64,000 nt of DNA from Eutypa lata. Taxonomy: Eukaryota > Ascomycota > Sordariomycetes > Xylariales > Diatrypaceae. Under the pieces are notes generated by a model. It was given only the letters and a program-made list of their open reading frames with translations, was not told the origin of the DNA and did not search any database. The DNA lies in NCBI GenBank assembly GCA_022661535.1, contig JAKULF010000001.1, forward strand, positions 124,001 through 188,000, written 5' to 3'. The position numbers and the translations under genes were made by a program. Shown piece after piece: positions 10,096 through 23,429 of the stretch. Position 1 is the first letter of the stretch. The number at the start of each line of letters is the position of its first letter.

Positions 10096-13000
10096 ATGTC
10101 TGACGCCGAAGGTTTCGAGGTTGTCCAGAAGGAAGAGTCCATTCTTTCGGGCGACGAGACCGCAGGCACTGCCGTCACCGAATCCCCGAAGTCTACTACC
10201 ACCACCAAGTCTTCTACTGCCAGATCCGCGACCAATGGCGCCAAACCCGAGGGCGCCGCAGCTACGAAGCGTCCAGGCAGTACCAGTACCTCATCAACTG
10301 TGCGCCGACCGGGTACAACTTCGACTACTGCCTCCAAGACTCCCACCACTAGCACTGCTACTCGTACTGCAGGCTCTTTAAGCAAGCCTCCGACTCGTCC
10401 TCCTGCCGGAACTACCGTTAGAAGGCCCGCTGCCACCAGCTCGACGGCCACTCATAGATCTCAACCATCTATTTCGGAAGATGACAAAAAGAAGTCGACT
10501 CTAGCTTCTGCCGCCCGCCGAACCTCTACCGTTCACAGTGGCTTGGCTTCTTCGCCGTCAAAGACTGCCACTACAAGACCGTCCCCGTCAGCTATCGGTG
10601 CTACGAGAAAGACCGCGACCCCTTCCACGACGACCTCGCCGAGAACGAGCACAGCGAGCAAGCCGCTTTCCTCTACCTCAACAAGCACTCGGCCTGGTGC
10701 GGCTAGCTCCGTCGCCTCCGATGCGAGAAGACGGGTGTCGGGTGTTTCGCAATCATCTGCAGCCCCGGGTAGTACCGCCACAAGACATATCACTCGTCCT
10801 TCTACGTCTTCTGCCTCCGCAGCTTCTGCGAAGGAGGTTGAAGATCTAAAATCAAAGCTAGCCGAGAAAGAGTCGGAAGTTGAAGAGCTCAAGGCTAACG
10901 TTTCTGCCTCAGAGGAGAAGGTCCTTGAGCTAGAGCAGAAGATCAAGATTGAGGCCAACGGTATCCAAGGCGCCGAGGATGCCGTGCAAAAGGGTCGCGA
11001 AGAGTTGTTGGACTCAATCAATGCTACCCATGCGACCGAAAAGGAGGGGCTTCTTACACAAGTCGCTGAAGCTCTACAGAAGCTCAAGGCTGCTGAGGAG
11101 GAACTGGCAAATCACAAGACGAACCTCGTCGACCTCGCTGGCGTGAAAGACGTGAAAGACTCCGAGATCAGTGAATTGCAAAGCAAGCTTGATTCGCTCC
11201 AGTTAGAGAAGGACACTGGCTCGAAGGACACTGAGGCGGCAATCGCCAAAGCTGCCGAAGAACATGCTATAAAGCTCGAAGAGCTCCAAAAGTCACTCGA
11301 TGAGCAGCACCAAAGCACCGTTGAAGCTTTGAAGACCGCGCATACTGCTGAGCTCGACCAGAGCAAGGCAGCTTCGGTTGAGCATGAACATGCGCTCGAA
11401 GAGTTGAAGAATGCCAACGAGGCATTGCAGAAGAAGGTTGAAGAGATGGTCAGCTCAACCGAGAGCGAGGGGTTTACTAACGCCTCTAAGCTCTCTGCCC
11501 TTGAAGCCGAGCTTGCGGAGCTCAAAGCTTCTGCTGAGCAGGACAAGGCTGCCCTAGCGACTTCACAAGAAGAACTGCAAGAGGCCAAGACGAAACTGGC
11601 TGAATCCCTAGCATTGGTTGAATCTACCAAAGAAGAACTTGCTAAGTTCAAATCGGACTTCGACGCAATCCAAGAGCAGCTTAGTATGGCTAAGGCGGAT
11701 GCTTCATCCAGTGTAGATTTGTCAGGACAGATCACAACTTTGAAAGAAGAACATGAAAAGCTAAAACAGGAACATGAGCATACAATGGACACCCATGAAA
11801 AACAGCTTCAGCAGATTTCGAAGGACTACGAGGATGAGATTGAGAGTCTGAAAGGCGATGCCTTCTTCAAGCGCAAATTCCATGTTCTAGAGGAACAGCA
11901 CAACGAGCTACAGGCCAAATTTGATGAATTAACTGGGACGAACACCAAGGCTAATGAGAGCCATGCAGAAGAGCTGCAGGCAGCCAAGGCGGAACATGCT
12001 CTTGCAGTTGAAGCCCTCACGACCAAGGAGGAAGAACACCAGAAGGCTCTGGAAGCCCTGCAGGCCAACTATGCTATGGAACTTGAGGGTGCTAAGACTA
12101 CTGCATCTACCGACAAGGAGGCGCATGTGGCTGAACTGGATGCCCTAAAAGAAAGCCATGCGAAGCAGATCGAGATCTCCAAGACAGAGAGTGAGGCTCA
12201 GCTGGCGAAGGAGTTAGAAGCACTCCAGGCTGCCCATGCCGGGGTACTCGGTAGCACCAAGGAGGAAACAGACGCTCTTATTGCCGAGTTGAAGGCCAAA
12301 CACGCCGAGGAATTATCTGCTAGGGAGGCTGGCGACAGTGCTCATTCAGATGAGCTCGCAGCGCTGAGGGCTGCTCTCTCAGAGGCCCAATCTGAGCTCG
12401 AGAAGGCAAAGTCTAGCCTCGCTGAAGAACTATCTGCCAAAGAAGTTCACGATAGCGCCCACGCCACGGAATTGGCAACGCTCAAGTCTACAGTTGAGGC
12501 AGCCCAAGAGGAACTTGAGAAAGTTAAGGTGAGCCATGCCGAGGAGCTATCTGTCAAGGAGACGGATAGCAGTGCCCATGCTACAGAACTAGCTACGCTC
12601 AAGGCTTCATTCAAAGAAGCCCAGGCCGAACTTGAAAAGGCAAAGGCTACCCACGCAGCTGCTCTTGAATCCCTCAAGAAGGAGATCGAGGATGCCCACT
12701 CTGATGAAGTCGAAAAGCTTATTACCATGCAATCAGAAGCACTGGAGGCTGCAAGGAAGGATGCGTCAGGCTCTCTCAAGGGCGAGCTCGACGCCCTCGA
12801 GATCAAGCATTCGCAGGCTCTCGAGGAATTGGCTAAGGATCATGAGAGCAAGCTGGCAGTGGCAAGCACGGATTTGGCCGAGCAACAAACTCTTGCTTCG
12901 GAACATGAAGCTGCCTTCAAAGCCGCCAGCGAAGCTCTAGCTAAAGCAAAGGAACAAACCCAAAACCTAGAAGACGAGCTTGCCGAGGCTAAATCGAAGG

Positions 13001-14224
13001 CGGCCGAACTAGCTAAAGTCCAGGAAGATGCCCACGAGTTACACCAACAGTTAGCAGAGGCCAAGATGGCAAATGCTGAGCTGATGGCTGAAATTGACGC
13101 TGTAAAGAACCAGAAGCCAGATACCTCCGCCGCGGATGCACTTAAGGTCGAATTAGAGGAGCTCAGAAAGGCGCACGTCGAGGAGCTTGCTAACTTGACA
13201 GAAGCGTCAGAGAAATCAGTCAACGACCTTGAAGCGCTGAAGAACGAGCTTGCGGCAGCTAAGGAAACGTCAACAAAGTCGGCCGGTGACCTCGAAGGCC
13301 TGCAGAAGGATATTGACGCAAAGGTAGCAGATCTCAGTGCCATTCAGAAGCAACTAGAGACTGCTAAGGAGGAAGCCCTGCTTGCACAGAAGGAGCTTGA
13401 AGCCCATCAGAACGAGACGGAGGCGAAATTCAAGAATTCAGAGGCCGACTACAAGGACATGCATGAGACGCTCACTGCTATGGTAGAGGAGGAACAGAAG
13501 AAGCGAGCGACGGCTGAGAAGGAAGCCCTAGATGTGAAGTCAAGATTCGCTGAGATGGAGGCCATGTTGAAGGTCAAAGACGCCGAGATCGCTGAAGCCA
13601 AAGTGAGTGGCTCTGCTTCCTAAGTAGCTTACACTTAGCTATTGAATTCTAGTTACTATTTCTTGTGTGGAAAGAGAAATCTGACCTCCGTCACAGACAG
13701 GCGCAGCTACTCCGACGACGAAGAAGGGCCTAGCGGCAAGCAGGTTCGCCGATGACAACGATGGTGAAGCCAATGGCGATGAAGCTGCCGCCGGGTCAGA
13801 GTCTCCCGCAGCCGGAGGTGAGGAGCCTGATCACTCGTCGGCAGCAATGAGCGCGGTGCGCAACCCCGTGATGTAGAGACAATCACTACTCTTCATCATC
13901 ATTTGCTAGTCGTGAAAACCAAAGCACCCACTCACGTCCTAAACCCTGCACCTCCACTTCCCTCATGATCCCCTTTTTTCATTTGTAGGGGCTTATTGAA
14001 CTAACTTGTTTCGTGTATATAGCTGGCACAGGTTAATCTCACCCTGAAGGGCCTTAAGGCTATTGATGACGATATGAAGGATCGAAACCGACAGTATGTG
14101 AATTTTCTTCTCTGCAAAATTATTATCCGGTCTACACATATGACTGAGTGATGCTAACACCAATTGCAGGATGCTGAAGTCCATGACCGACGTGACGCAG
14201 AACGCAACGCAGACCGAGACATAA
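10096..14224 (+). CDS. Very long coiled-coil protein with Ser/Thr-rich N-terminus, 1263 aa
   Basis: Exons: 10096-13602, 13697-13855, 14023-14093, 14170-14224; phases agree and the last exons give 'LAQVNLTLKGLKAIDDDMKD' then a TAA end. Residues 1-250 are Ser/Thr/Pro/Ala-rich with basic residues, typical of a disordered, phosphorylated, possibly microtubule-binding region. Residues about 250-1170 are nearly uninterrupted heptad-rich Glu/Lys/Ala/Leu coiled coil. The C-terminus is an acidic linker followed by a short helix. Similar mould proteins are often labelled 'M protein repeat protein' only because of the coiled coil; role unknown, structural or trafficking tether is inference. If the third intron is retained, the frame stops at 13874-13876 (VRNPVM), giving a shorter isoform. 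A three-fold 39-residue repeat lies at 12304-12654. Confidence 0.85.
12304..12654 (+). repeat. Three tandem 117-bp (39-aa) repeats in the coiled coil
   Basis: Units start at 12304, 12421 and 12538, exactly 117 bp apart, each beginning AEELS and ending ELEKAK or ELEKVK plus three residues. Internal 'DSAHATELATLK'-like core is conserved. Likely recent in-frame duplications that lengthen the rod. Confidence 0.85.
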
Positions 14225-15088
14225 GCCTTGTAGGCTGGACTCTTGTTACGATATCCCGCCATGAAGGACCTCTGTTTCATCTGTCTGGTGATGTCTCTCT
14301 TCATTTGCCTTGACTTTCCGAGGCAATCTTCACACTTTACACTTATTTACCCAAAGCAGCGGTTTTGCTGCAATCATGATGACGGCCGCAGCAGTTTATG
14401 TTCTCACTACTTGAAATACCCCTTTACCTATCTATTTAATCATATTTTACTTCTTGTTACCTTCCTACTTTGCGCGCCTTGTGAGAAGGAGGCATACTGT
14501 CGTTTCTGTCCTGAGATACCACCTCTTTCTAAATTTGGAGAGCGCGGGTGAGATAGAATGCAGCGGTGGATGTATGTATGTACGTAATGTAATATTCGAC
14601 TTCGACACTCACGTACATACACGCATGTATGAAGGAATTAGCGGCGGCAGTAGGTAGTGGTCGAGTTAAGGCCCGGGAATGCCGATGTTGCTCTCATTTG
14701 AGTCTTATAGTGTGTGGGAGGCCCTTATTCGCCTGGTCTACATAGCTTGTGTTTCGGAATAATGAACGATACCCTTTCTCTCGTTACTTAAAGTAAATTG
14801 TTCAACTGTATATTCGCATAATGCTTGGTGACAGGTCATTGGTGAGTAAACTCGCTCAAATCAGTCACGCATATTTGATAAAGGTATACTGAAGCCTCTT
14901 CTCATGATGCTATCACGGCTGCTGCTACTCGCGTTATGATGATATCTATAAACCCTTGCCGATGCCTTGCAAATTAACCTCCAAATAAGAAAATAACCCG
15001 AACATTATAGATCAATTGCATGTCTGCTACTCCCAGGTACTCTAGCGAAACACGTCATTAGACACTTTCTTCCTAAACTAGCCAACCA
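14225..15088. other. Intergenic, convergent
   Basis: 3' flanks of the coiled-coil gene and the P450. Contains ATGTATGTATGTACGTA-type low complexity at about 14571-14590 and 14610-14630. No gene seen. Confidence 0.5.
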
Positions 15089-17197
15089 CTACGACTCAGT
15101 CGCCGTTGCCGCCGCCTTCTCATTCTCTAAAGCAGCGTCGGGTTTGACGAGATCGCGTAGCTCGAAAACGGTCTGGAAGTTCTGCTGCTTGACGAACCAG
15201 GCGTTGACGAGCTTCCATTCCTGGCTCGGGTCCTTGAACCGGATCTGTTTTTTTGTCTTTCCGTTAGCTGAGGGGAAGAGAGTATGCTTGGTAGGTGTTA
15301 TAGTGGGTAGGGAGGTAAGCAGGGGTTGTGGTTTGATAGGGAACGGAGGGAGGCGATCAAGAGAAGTGAGATGTTGGATATGTAGACTTAGATTAAGGGA
15401 TAAAAGAGAGAAAGGAAAGTGAAAGAAAAGGCTCACCTCGAACCGCCGCAATAGACTAGGCACGACTTTGTAGATCTCCAACAGGCTAATGTTTTTGCCG
15501 ATGCAGGTGCGGCTGCCCATCCCGAACTGGAGCATCATGCCGTTCATCTCGCGGATGCGCCTCTCCCTCTCAGCCTTTTCCATATCGGTCAGCGACGGCG
15601 TAGCGCCACCCTCATCTTCTTCTTCCTCTACGAGCCACCGCTCGGGCCGGTAGACGTCGACGTCGTCGCCCCAGATCTCCGGGCGGCGATGGATGATCCA
15701 AGCGGAGCAGCCGACGATGGCGCCGCCCTTGACGTGGCACCCGGCGATCTCGACCCCGGGCTCGGGAACGATGCGCTCCAGCGGCAGCCCCGCCGCCGGG
15801 TGCATGCGGAAGGCCTCCTTGACGCAGGCGTCGAGGTACGGGAGGCGCTGGCTCTCGGCCCAGGTGACGAGCCCCGTGTCGTGGTCGGAGAAGGCGCCCG
15901 CGCGGGAGGCGGCGTCGATCTCGGCGCGCAGCCGCGCCAGCTTCGCAGGGTTCTTGAGCAGGTAGTAGAACACGGCGGCCAGTGAGATGGCCGTGGTCTC
16001 GGACCCCGCGAACGCCATCGACACCGCCATGGTCATGACGAGCGTGTCGGTCATGAACTCCGGGCGCGCGTCGCGCGCCGCCAGGAACTTGGACAGCAGG
16101 TCCCGCGACTTGCCGTCGCCCCCCGGGGAGGAGGCGTCGACCACGGGCAGCAGCGGCTTCTTCGGGTCCCCGCTTAGGTTCGGCCCCAGCCGCTCCGCCA
16201 TGCGGTCCCGCGCGAACCGGGCCACCGGCATCGTGGCGTCGAGGAACCCCCACTGCGATAGCTTGAGGTATAGGGGGTTCTTGAGGAAGAGACGATCTAA
16301 CCAGGGGATCTGTCCGATCTATGGGGATTCCATGTCAGTTTTCCTATGTATTTATGTATGTATATTTCCCACCTAGTCTCGGAAGGGAAACTCGAGGTTC
16401 GCTTCCGAGCAGAGGGTGGAGGTAAAGTGTTGACCAGAAGCAGTGGGATCTATCTTACCGGTGCAACGTAGAGGAATAAGTTGCCAAGGTAGTTGACGAT
16501 GCCGTCGATGTCCTCATTCTTTTCGACAAACCCGTGACGTTTCGAGTACGTGATTTCACCGATCACATCGAAGGCATAGAATTGTAGCCACTGTGTGAAA
16601 TTGCACCCCTCCGGATTATCGACGAAAAGCTTCTCGGTCTGTTTGAGGAACAGCTTCGTGGTATTGTCGACGAAAGGCTCGTACTGCACCAGGGCAGACA
16701 TGGCGAAGGCGGAGTTAACGGATCGCCGGAACTGCGCGTGGAAGTCGTTGTCTGTCGTGCTGAAGAGGGAAGCCAGGTTACGTCCATTCATAGTCGACTG
16801 CTGGACAACGTAGAAGTCGGACTGAGTTTTGCTAGTTAGCTTTTGGTATACGTCGAACTCTATGCAACTAGAAGGGTCTCACTTTAAGGAAACCTTTGTT
16901 GAGTCCGTAGATGGTTTTCAAAGCCTTCGGGTCCGCGAATGACAGCGCATTCGGCCCCAGACGGACAACATCGCCATATTTGGCATGCAGCCTCTGGTGA
17001 GTAATATCAGGGCGTTGACCATATACATCCCAAATCCTCCATAGGTCTGTTAAAGACGCTAGAAATGGCCCAGGGTACTTGTTCAAGCCATTGTGATATC
17101 GATTCCTTACCAGCCGCCCAACAACAACCGCGATGAGGATTGGGAACCAGTACTGAGCCAAAAGTCCCAACAACACAGAACCTCCAGGTTCCCCCAT
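15089..17197 (-). CDS. Cytochrome P450 monooxygenase, pisatin demethylase-like, 571 aa
   Basis: Exons 17197-16883, 16821-16459, 16318-15437, 15244-15089, all in phase. N-terminal membrane anchor at about residues 8-27, then the basic/Pro hinge 'KYPGPFLASLTDLWR'. I-helix oxygen-binding motif AGSETT (330-335), ExxR as E394-A-F-R397, PERW 451-454, and heme loop FGMGSRTCIG with Cys about 498. All are intact, so it should be an active ER-bound monooxygenase needing P450 reductase. Overall sequence style matches the pisatin demethylase-like (CYP57-type) group; substrate unknown. The last intron (15436-15245, 192 nt) is a multiple of three and has no stop, so retention would insert 64 residues. Exon 3 is strikingly GC-rich compared with the flanking exons. 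Confidence 0.92.
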
Positions 17198-20100
17198 TGT
17201 TCCCCTAGTATCTTCTTCCGGTCAACCTGTCTTTAGCTAAGGCGTCCGTCCAACGCTTTTCTACCATATATGTATGCTTTAGGAATCCGGTCTAGCAGAT
17301 TTGGGTTCCCAAGACCTAACACGACCATGAATGAATAGCTAGAGACGAAGGTTAGAAGAGTTGCGACTGAAAAAGGAAGCTTGAAAACAATTTTCTATGC
17401 TTCTCAAAGTCTTGGCTATCCGTCAAGGTCAGACATGCGGCTGATTTCCAAAGTAACCCAGGAGCTGCAAACACGTCGACCCGGGCCGATCTAGTCAAGC
17501 AAAGTCTAGGCTGCTTTATATTAAGGTTGATTTGGTGTAGGTCCAGCCACGAAGGCTATTCTCTCTCAAATGCCTATACACACCGTAAGTACTAAGCTTC
17601 ATGCACGTGGTGCGCCGGTTTATATGTAGGGAACCCATCCTTTTCAAGATAGGATGCCGGCAAATTCATAACGCCTTGATCATCACACTACTGGGATAGT
17701 TTGGGGGCCTTAGGCAACCCAATTCATGATACATCTCAGCTTTGTCTTGGTTTGCGACGCCCATAATCTCGACTCGTGGCGTCGGAATCCGGTCGGAATC
17801 TGGGGAACCCCATCAGAGACGCGCGAACTAGACTAATGCTCGGCGGCGCCATTGATACAGTAATGAGGGGGTGGGGTCAACTAGGCACTTGGGAAGAGTT
17901 GATTTCAAACTCGTAGACACCAAACGAAGACACGATGATGACGATGTACCTACTCAGACATGAGCAAGATGGGGCTTCAACATGGTCGGCAGATGTGTGG
18001 CCCAATAATGTTGCGGCGATTTCGGACCAGGGATCACGGCAGCCTTTCCCGGGATCAACCAGAAACGTAAGGATTATATATTGTCCCCAAACATGGCCTC
18101 AAGTTCCGAGGCTCCAAAGCTGTCTAGGCAGTGGATTCCAGTAGCCAGTTTAACTTAGTTATCTTCTATGTATTGATCAGCGAGTCGACGTTGTTTGCAA
18201 CCGAGGCCCCATACAAGCGGGTAGCGCTCCAGTACTAAACGCGGATCCTGTCAACCGATAAGGCCAGTTGTATGTACGAATAACTATAGGGACTACCTCT
18301 GGAAGAGTATAAGCTGGAAAGATAAATTCAACAGATAGGTACACGTATGTCGCAGAAGAGAAAAGTGCCGAGTTCAAGTAACAATGCACTAGAGGCTAGG
18401 ATGCTGCGCCTCCAAGCGATGCGCGCGCTAAGAAATCGGCAGTGAAGTCGTGGGAGCAAGTTTATTATTAGGTACCTACTGAGATCTCGGCAGATGGTCA
18501 AAGATCCAGTTAACAACCAACCACCAGCATACAGAAAAAGCGCGGGTCGTAAAACACCGAGGTCAGAGGATACTTCGGTTGTAATTATGATGATGCTTGC
18601 GTAGTGCCTGGAGTTAAGAGAAAAGGAGTTCTCCCTAAGCCCACAACCCGAGGACAAGTATCCGGGTCCGTGCACGGCACGCGCGGGGGGTGTCTTAACG
18701 ATACATACATACATACATACAATCTCAGCTCTCCAACTACATACTATTACCGCATTAACATCTACATGGTTTAAACTATACATAACTATGTACGTACGTA
18801 TGAGGAAAAGGGGCTTCCTCATTGAAGGCATCCATGTTTTAAACCTAAGATGACGTTTCGTTGATGAACAAATATTTCACATGCTGTATTCCAGTCAGGC
18901 TCTCCCAATAACTCCGAGAGGGTGGTGCCATAACATGAATCGTGCATTACCCCTGAGTAGGCATTGATGAGAATTCCACCTCTAGGCGAGAATACCGTCC
19001 AGGCGTACTGTTCTATGCCAAAATGATACTCCTTTTGAATAACATTTATGCGGTACCATAAGAAAGTGTTATACTTAGCTTTAACTAGTCATGAATGGGC
19101 ATTGTAAGATGATTTGGTAAGAACCATAGGCGAGACTCTCTCAGGACTAACACTACATTCATATCCGTATGTATACTACGAGACAGCTTCATAGAACATA
19201 GAAATATAAGAAGTAAACACCGGAAAATAAGATTTCCATGGTTCAATGTAGAGTATCTATTCCATTAGTAATAACCTTAAGTACTATTTCTCTTATGGGG
19301 TGCTTATTTACCAATGAAGATAGAATAGCATAGTACAAGACTCTTATTTGGGTTTAGAAATGAACCAATACCTCAGTAATCTCATAGGTTTCATATTTCG
19401 TTCTATCACGCACACCATGAATAGCTCATATTCTACCTAATGACCAAATAGTAATAATTTACCTTAATGTATCACTATTCACGTTTATAGGTTAGAAAAG
19501 TTATCGTTCAATAAGAATCTATAACCTTTTCGGTCAACAGGCGATTCCCCTCTGATGCATTACAAGTTAGATATGTAGCTCCGCCTACGAACTAAAGGGG
19601 AGCTTATTATGGATTATAATTCTATTCTATTATAAAATCCTCACCCGATTCGAGTACCCGTTTGCTAAGTACTGACTACCATCCTTCACTGTGTTCCTAT
19701 AGATATTGAGGATTCAAAACATATATTATTGATCAATAGTACATATCCTTACCATTAGAGAACTTAACGTTACTGGGACTGTATTCAAATATCCTGCCCT
19801 GTCATTCAGTATTTCATGTCATTACCATAAATTATAACCCTTTAGAATTTTGAATGGATTAAAATTCTATATGGAGTAAGCACAACTTTGTTATTAGTAC
19901 CATAAGGGCTTTTTTCACCCATAGCATATTTCCCCTTTCTGTCATACTCTAATATAATTACGAGACAAGACTCGAACTACAGTTTCAAGAGGTATCCAGC
20001 ATATGACAGTTCAACCCCGTACTATCGAAAGGCTTTATCAAATTGTATTTATATTAACCGCACATTATTGTGCTCAAGAGTTCTGTCCTTTGAAGTGCTG

Positions 20101-21924
20101 CTGTCTTACGTGACAGTATTTGTAAGGTAAATTCATCATATTTGTTTTTCGTCTCTCACTACCCATAGTAATGTATCCTAGAACATCCAATTCGTAATAT
20201 TATCTAGTAGCTTGCTGACATGAGAGCCGTACGCCGAAAATTTGATAGGATGAAAACAGGTCCGGTACTTCTCAGCTATCTTGGAATCTATCCATTTATT
20301 TAGACACATGTTGGAAACAATCTTCTACGCCCTGATTTTCTAGATGAGAAACCCCTGGTTTTATGCCAGGAATTCCCTTGTTAAATTCGATAATGAGGTT
20401 AGTTTCTAGCGCTTGGACGACATTTTATAGTATGTATATGCTACGCTAGATCTTATAAAAAGATGTAGCTATAGCCCCCTTATGTTGACGTAAGCAAACA
20501 CCACCGCTTAACTCGGGGAACGTTTATGGCTTCTATTCATGAATACAGGTGAGAGTTACCCCGTTGTGAGCTTTTACAATATGAAACTTATCTACTCATT
20601 CTCTCATTTTCGACCCCAATTCCCGTTGAAATACTAACCCCTGATTATTAGAAATATCTTCCAGTTCCCATGAGAGGATCTCTTTGAGACCAAGTGCTTT
20701 TGGTTCGGTGATTCCGGAATGGTGGGATGGATATATCAATGCAGGATAGATACTAACACAAAGGGGATACGATGAGACTATAACACAGCTCCACGTTTAC
20801 TACCACCCCAATGTTGCAATCTAAACCTGAAGCTTCTAGCATATACTATATCCTTGATTGACGAGATAGAGATCATGGAAATACATACCCGCCAAGAGCT
20901 ATAATTGGAAGGTGTTTCCCCTCACATGGAGGAGATACGATAGAAAGACTGCAGCTGCACTGTCAGCTGTTACAAATACTCCTTGGAAAGAACAATTACG
21001 TGTTTGCTATTGTTGCCAACCATGCAAACGCTCCAATTATCAAGGAGCATAGTCTTCTTGACGAGATAGTTACGTATGCTTGCATGTATTATAACCGAGA
21101 CGTGAGGGGCTGGCACCTGCAGCAATCTTCCCAGGGTGGAACTGTATATAGTTCAAGGGACTTCAGTAGTTGTTTTGTGATAACCATCATATCGTGTATT
21201 ATCTTTTACTTTAGAGAGAAAGAGCTCTCTTGCATCTTTCTCTGGTAATATCGGGATCGCTTCACCTGTCGTAAGCTGATCTTCAGTCAAGTTAAGCTAG
21301 ACAACCCGAAGAGTATATTCGAAACAGATTCTCCTCAAATGGACCTATCCCTAAGAGCTTTTGAGTATATCTGCCGGCCTTGGCGAGGTGTTGGATAGAT
21401 AGCGCTTCTTGGGAAAACATGCGCGTGACGAAGACACGCATTTCTTAGCATTGGCATTTCGATAGGTTTAGTGGATTGATTGGACTATAAAGATGCAATA
21501 AAGTATGAATGGAGTCTTGGATATGGAGAGGAGTTTGCTGTATGGTTATCGGCTGAACTTAAAGATGAGGAGGGTGTGCTCCATTGGGCAATTCAGTCCT
21601 GCCAAGAAGTGATGTGATTGTTCCATCTTGACGGTCGAGCAGGAGAATATGGAAATATATGGGTCTCGAATACTACTATACAAATGAATGCAGTGTGGGG
21701 GAGGGGGCACCTTTATCAAGGTTCTTGACCATCATGGAGGATAGCGTTCCGGTGACTACAAGCAATAGTTATGGAACAGTCTCTATAAATAGAGGCTCGC
21801 ACCTGGAGAATAGGCTGGGAGTTGAAAGGGTCCTCGATGACAACGCCGTTCGCAATTCGTAAAGACAGACCTCGGCCAGCTAAAATTAATCTACGGTAAA
21901 CGCGCAATCATTGAAGACAGCATC
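17198..21924. other. Large gene-free, AT-rich region
   Basis: About 4.7 kb without any frame longer than 167 codons and none with recognisable protein features. From about 18840 to 20950 the sequence is rich in TA dinucleotides and stop codons in all frames, consistent with old, decayed repeats or neutral spacer. A tetranucleotide microsatellite sits at 18701-18720. The last 300 bp are the promoter and leader of the dioxygenase gene. Confidence 0.6.
18701..18720 (+). repeat. (ATAC)5 microsatellite
   Basis: Five perfect ATAC units in 20 bp. Confidence 0.9.
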
Positions 21925-23103
21925 ATGGCTCCCACGACTGAGATCCCCCAGACTGTCCAATGGAACGGAAAGAAGGTTCCGGTCTACCCTATGGAGGTGG
22001 TCGACTTCAGTCGGCTGCTCTCCCAGGAGCCAGCTGAACTCGAAAAGACGCTGCAGTGCTGCCAGAAGGAGGGCTACTTCTATCTGGACTTGAACAACAT
22101 CGACGGCCGTAGATTTCTCGAGGACCAGGAGAAGACCCTCGAACTCATGCACAAGTTCTTCGAGTCGCCGCTCGAGGCCAAGAACGAGTTCGGTCTTATC
22201 GCTCCCCATCTCGGCTACGAGGGTGTCGGCTCGCGTAACGGCGTCCTGCCAGATACTAGAGATGGATACGAGATGATCAAGGTCAGATACTGATGCGGCC
22301 CCCCTGAGTCGGTTGACCAAAGCCTACAGAACTGAGGCTGACCTTTTTTACTGTTACAGGTTTCCCGTGACGAGATCCAAAAGGACTCCCCACACATTCC
22401 TCACGTCATCAAGAACAGCCCTGACATGAAGGTCCTGGAGCACGCCATCTCGGGGTCCAACATCGTGACGAAGGCCATCCTGTCATCGCTGTCCACGGCT
22501 CTGGGTCTCACGGGGGCCGAGCGGTTCGAGAACTCGCACCGCAACGACCGCCCCTCCACCAGCACCATAGCCATGATGCACTACATCCCATCGGATCCGT
22601 CGCAGGACCTCAACGTCGGCCACCAGAAGCACACGGACATCAGCTCGCTGACGCTGCTCTTCACCGAGCAGTGGGGCCTGCAGGTGCGGCCGCCGGGATC
22701 CAAGGAGTTCGGGTTCGTCGCGCCCAGGAAGGGCTGCGCCGTCATCAACGTCGGCGACTCGCTCCGGTTCGCGAGCAACCACACCTTCCAGTCGTGCATC
22801 CACCGGGTCGTGCCCTACGACCCGACCGAGCACCGCTACTCGATCGCCTACTTCCTGCGCGCCGAGAACGACACCATGTTCACCGACAGCGAGGGTCGCT
22901 TCATCACCGCCGGCCAGTGGCACGACGAGAAGTTCTTCGCCTTCATCAACCCGCCCGAGGTTCAGGCCATGGCCCCCAAGTCCATGCTGCTGGGCGGCAT
23001 GACCGAGGAGGACGACGAGGAGACACCCGCGGCCGAGCCGACGAAGGATGCTCCTAGCCCCGTGCTAGCTGCCGCTAAGGGTGAATCCGTCGCGGCGTAC
23101 TAG
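21925..23103 (+). CDS. 2-oxoglutarate/Fe(II)-dependent dioxygenase (isopenicillin N synthase-like), 366 aa
   Basis: Exons 21925-22281 and 22360-23103, phase 0. The N-terminus has the DIOX_N pattern ('FFESPLEAKNEFG'). The catalytic jelly-roll shows the iron ligands H210-T-D212 in 'HQKHTDISSLTLLF' and H267 in 'SCIHRVV', and the 2-oxoglutarate-binding R278-x-S280 in 'HRYSIAYF', so the enzyme looks active. Family members hydroxylate, desaturate or cyclise small molecules, often in secondary metabolism or detoxification; substrate unknown. A 30-residue acidic/Ala-Pro tail follows the fold. Third codon positions in exon 2 are almost all G or C, unlike the AT-rich DNA on both sides. It is convergent with the protease gene. 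Confidence 0.93.
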
Positions 23104-23429
23104 ATTGCTGTCTTTGGTTACAACATCTGATATGGATCTCCACTGTAGTATCTGGAATGGGACTAGGTTGGATTGCTTAAAAGCAGATTACATATGGCAA
23201 GCCGTGCAGATGTGTATATATGAAAGGGTGGGATTTTCTGCTCTTATCTAAGGGATCATTTCATCCCTACTTCAAGGGTCGGATGCCAAGTACCAATGTC
23301 TGGAACAAATAGCCCAGAGTCGTCACTATTTAGATCACTGTGCTATAAATCTTATTTGTACATACTTCCTCGCTCGCTCGTGTATCAGGGACTTATTGTT
23401 ACATAGCTTTTTTCTTCTTCTCTAGAACG
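23104..23429. other. Short convergent 3' spacer
   Basis: AT-rich 3' flanks of the dioxygenase (plus) and the aspartic protease (minus). Nothing else seen. Confidence 0.5.

Noticed and set aside
10533..12806. Several long minus-strand ORFs (for example 10533-11087, 11112-11792, 12447-12806)
   Set aside because: They are Ser/Ala/Leu-rich mirror frames of the coiled-coil gene's GAG/GCT/AAG codons; no start context, introns or domains.
15612..16253. 213-codon minus frame rich in Arg/Gly/Pro
   Set aside because: It is the +1 shadow of the GC-rich P450 exon; the P450 frame carries all motifs.
18328..18831. 167-codon minus frame
   Set aside because: No recognisable domain, odd composition and a microsatellite inside; likely chance in spacer DNA.
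22483..23057. Long frames on both strands overlapping the dioxygenase
   Set aside because: Caused by the GC-rich third positions of the dioxygenase exon.
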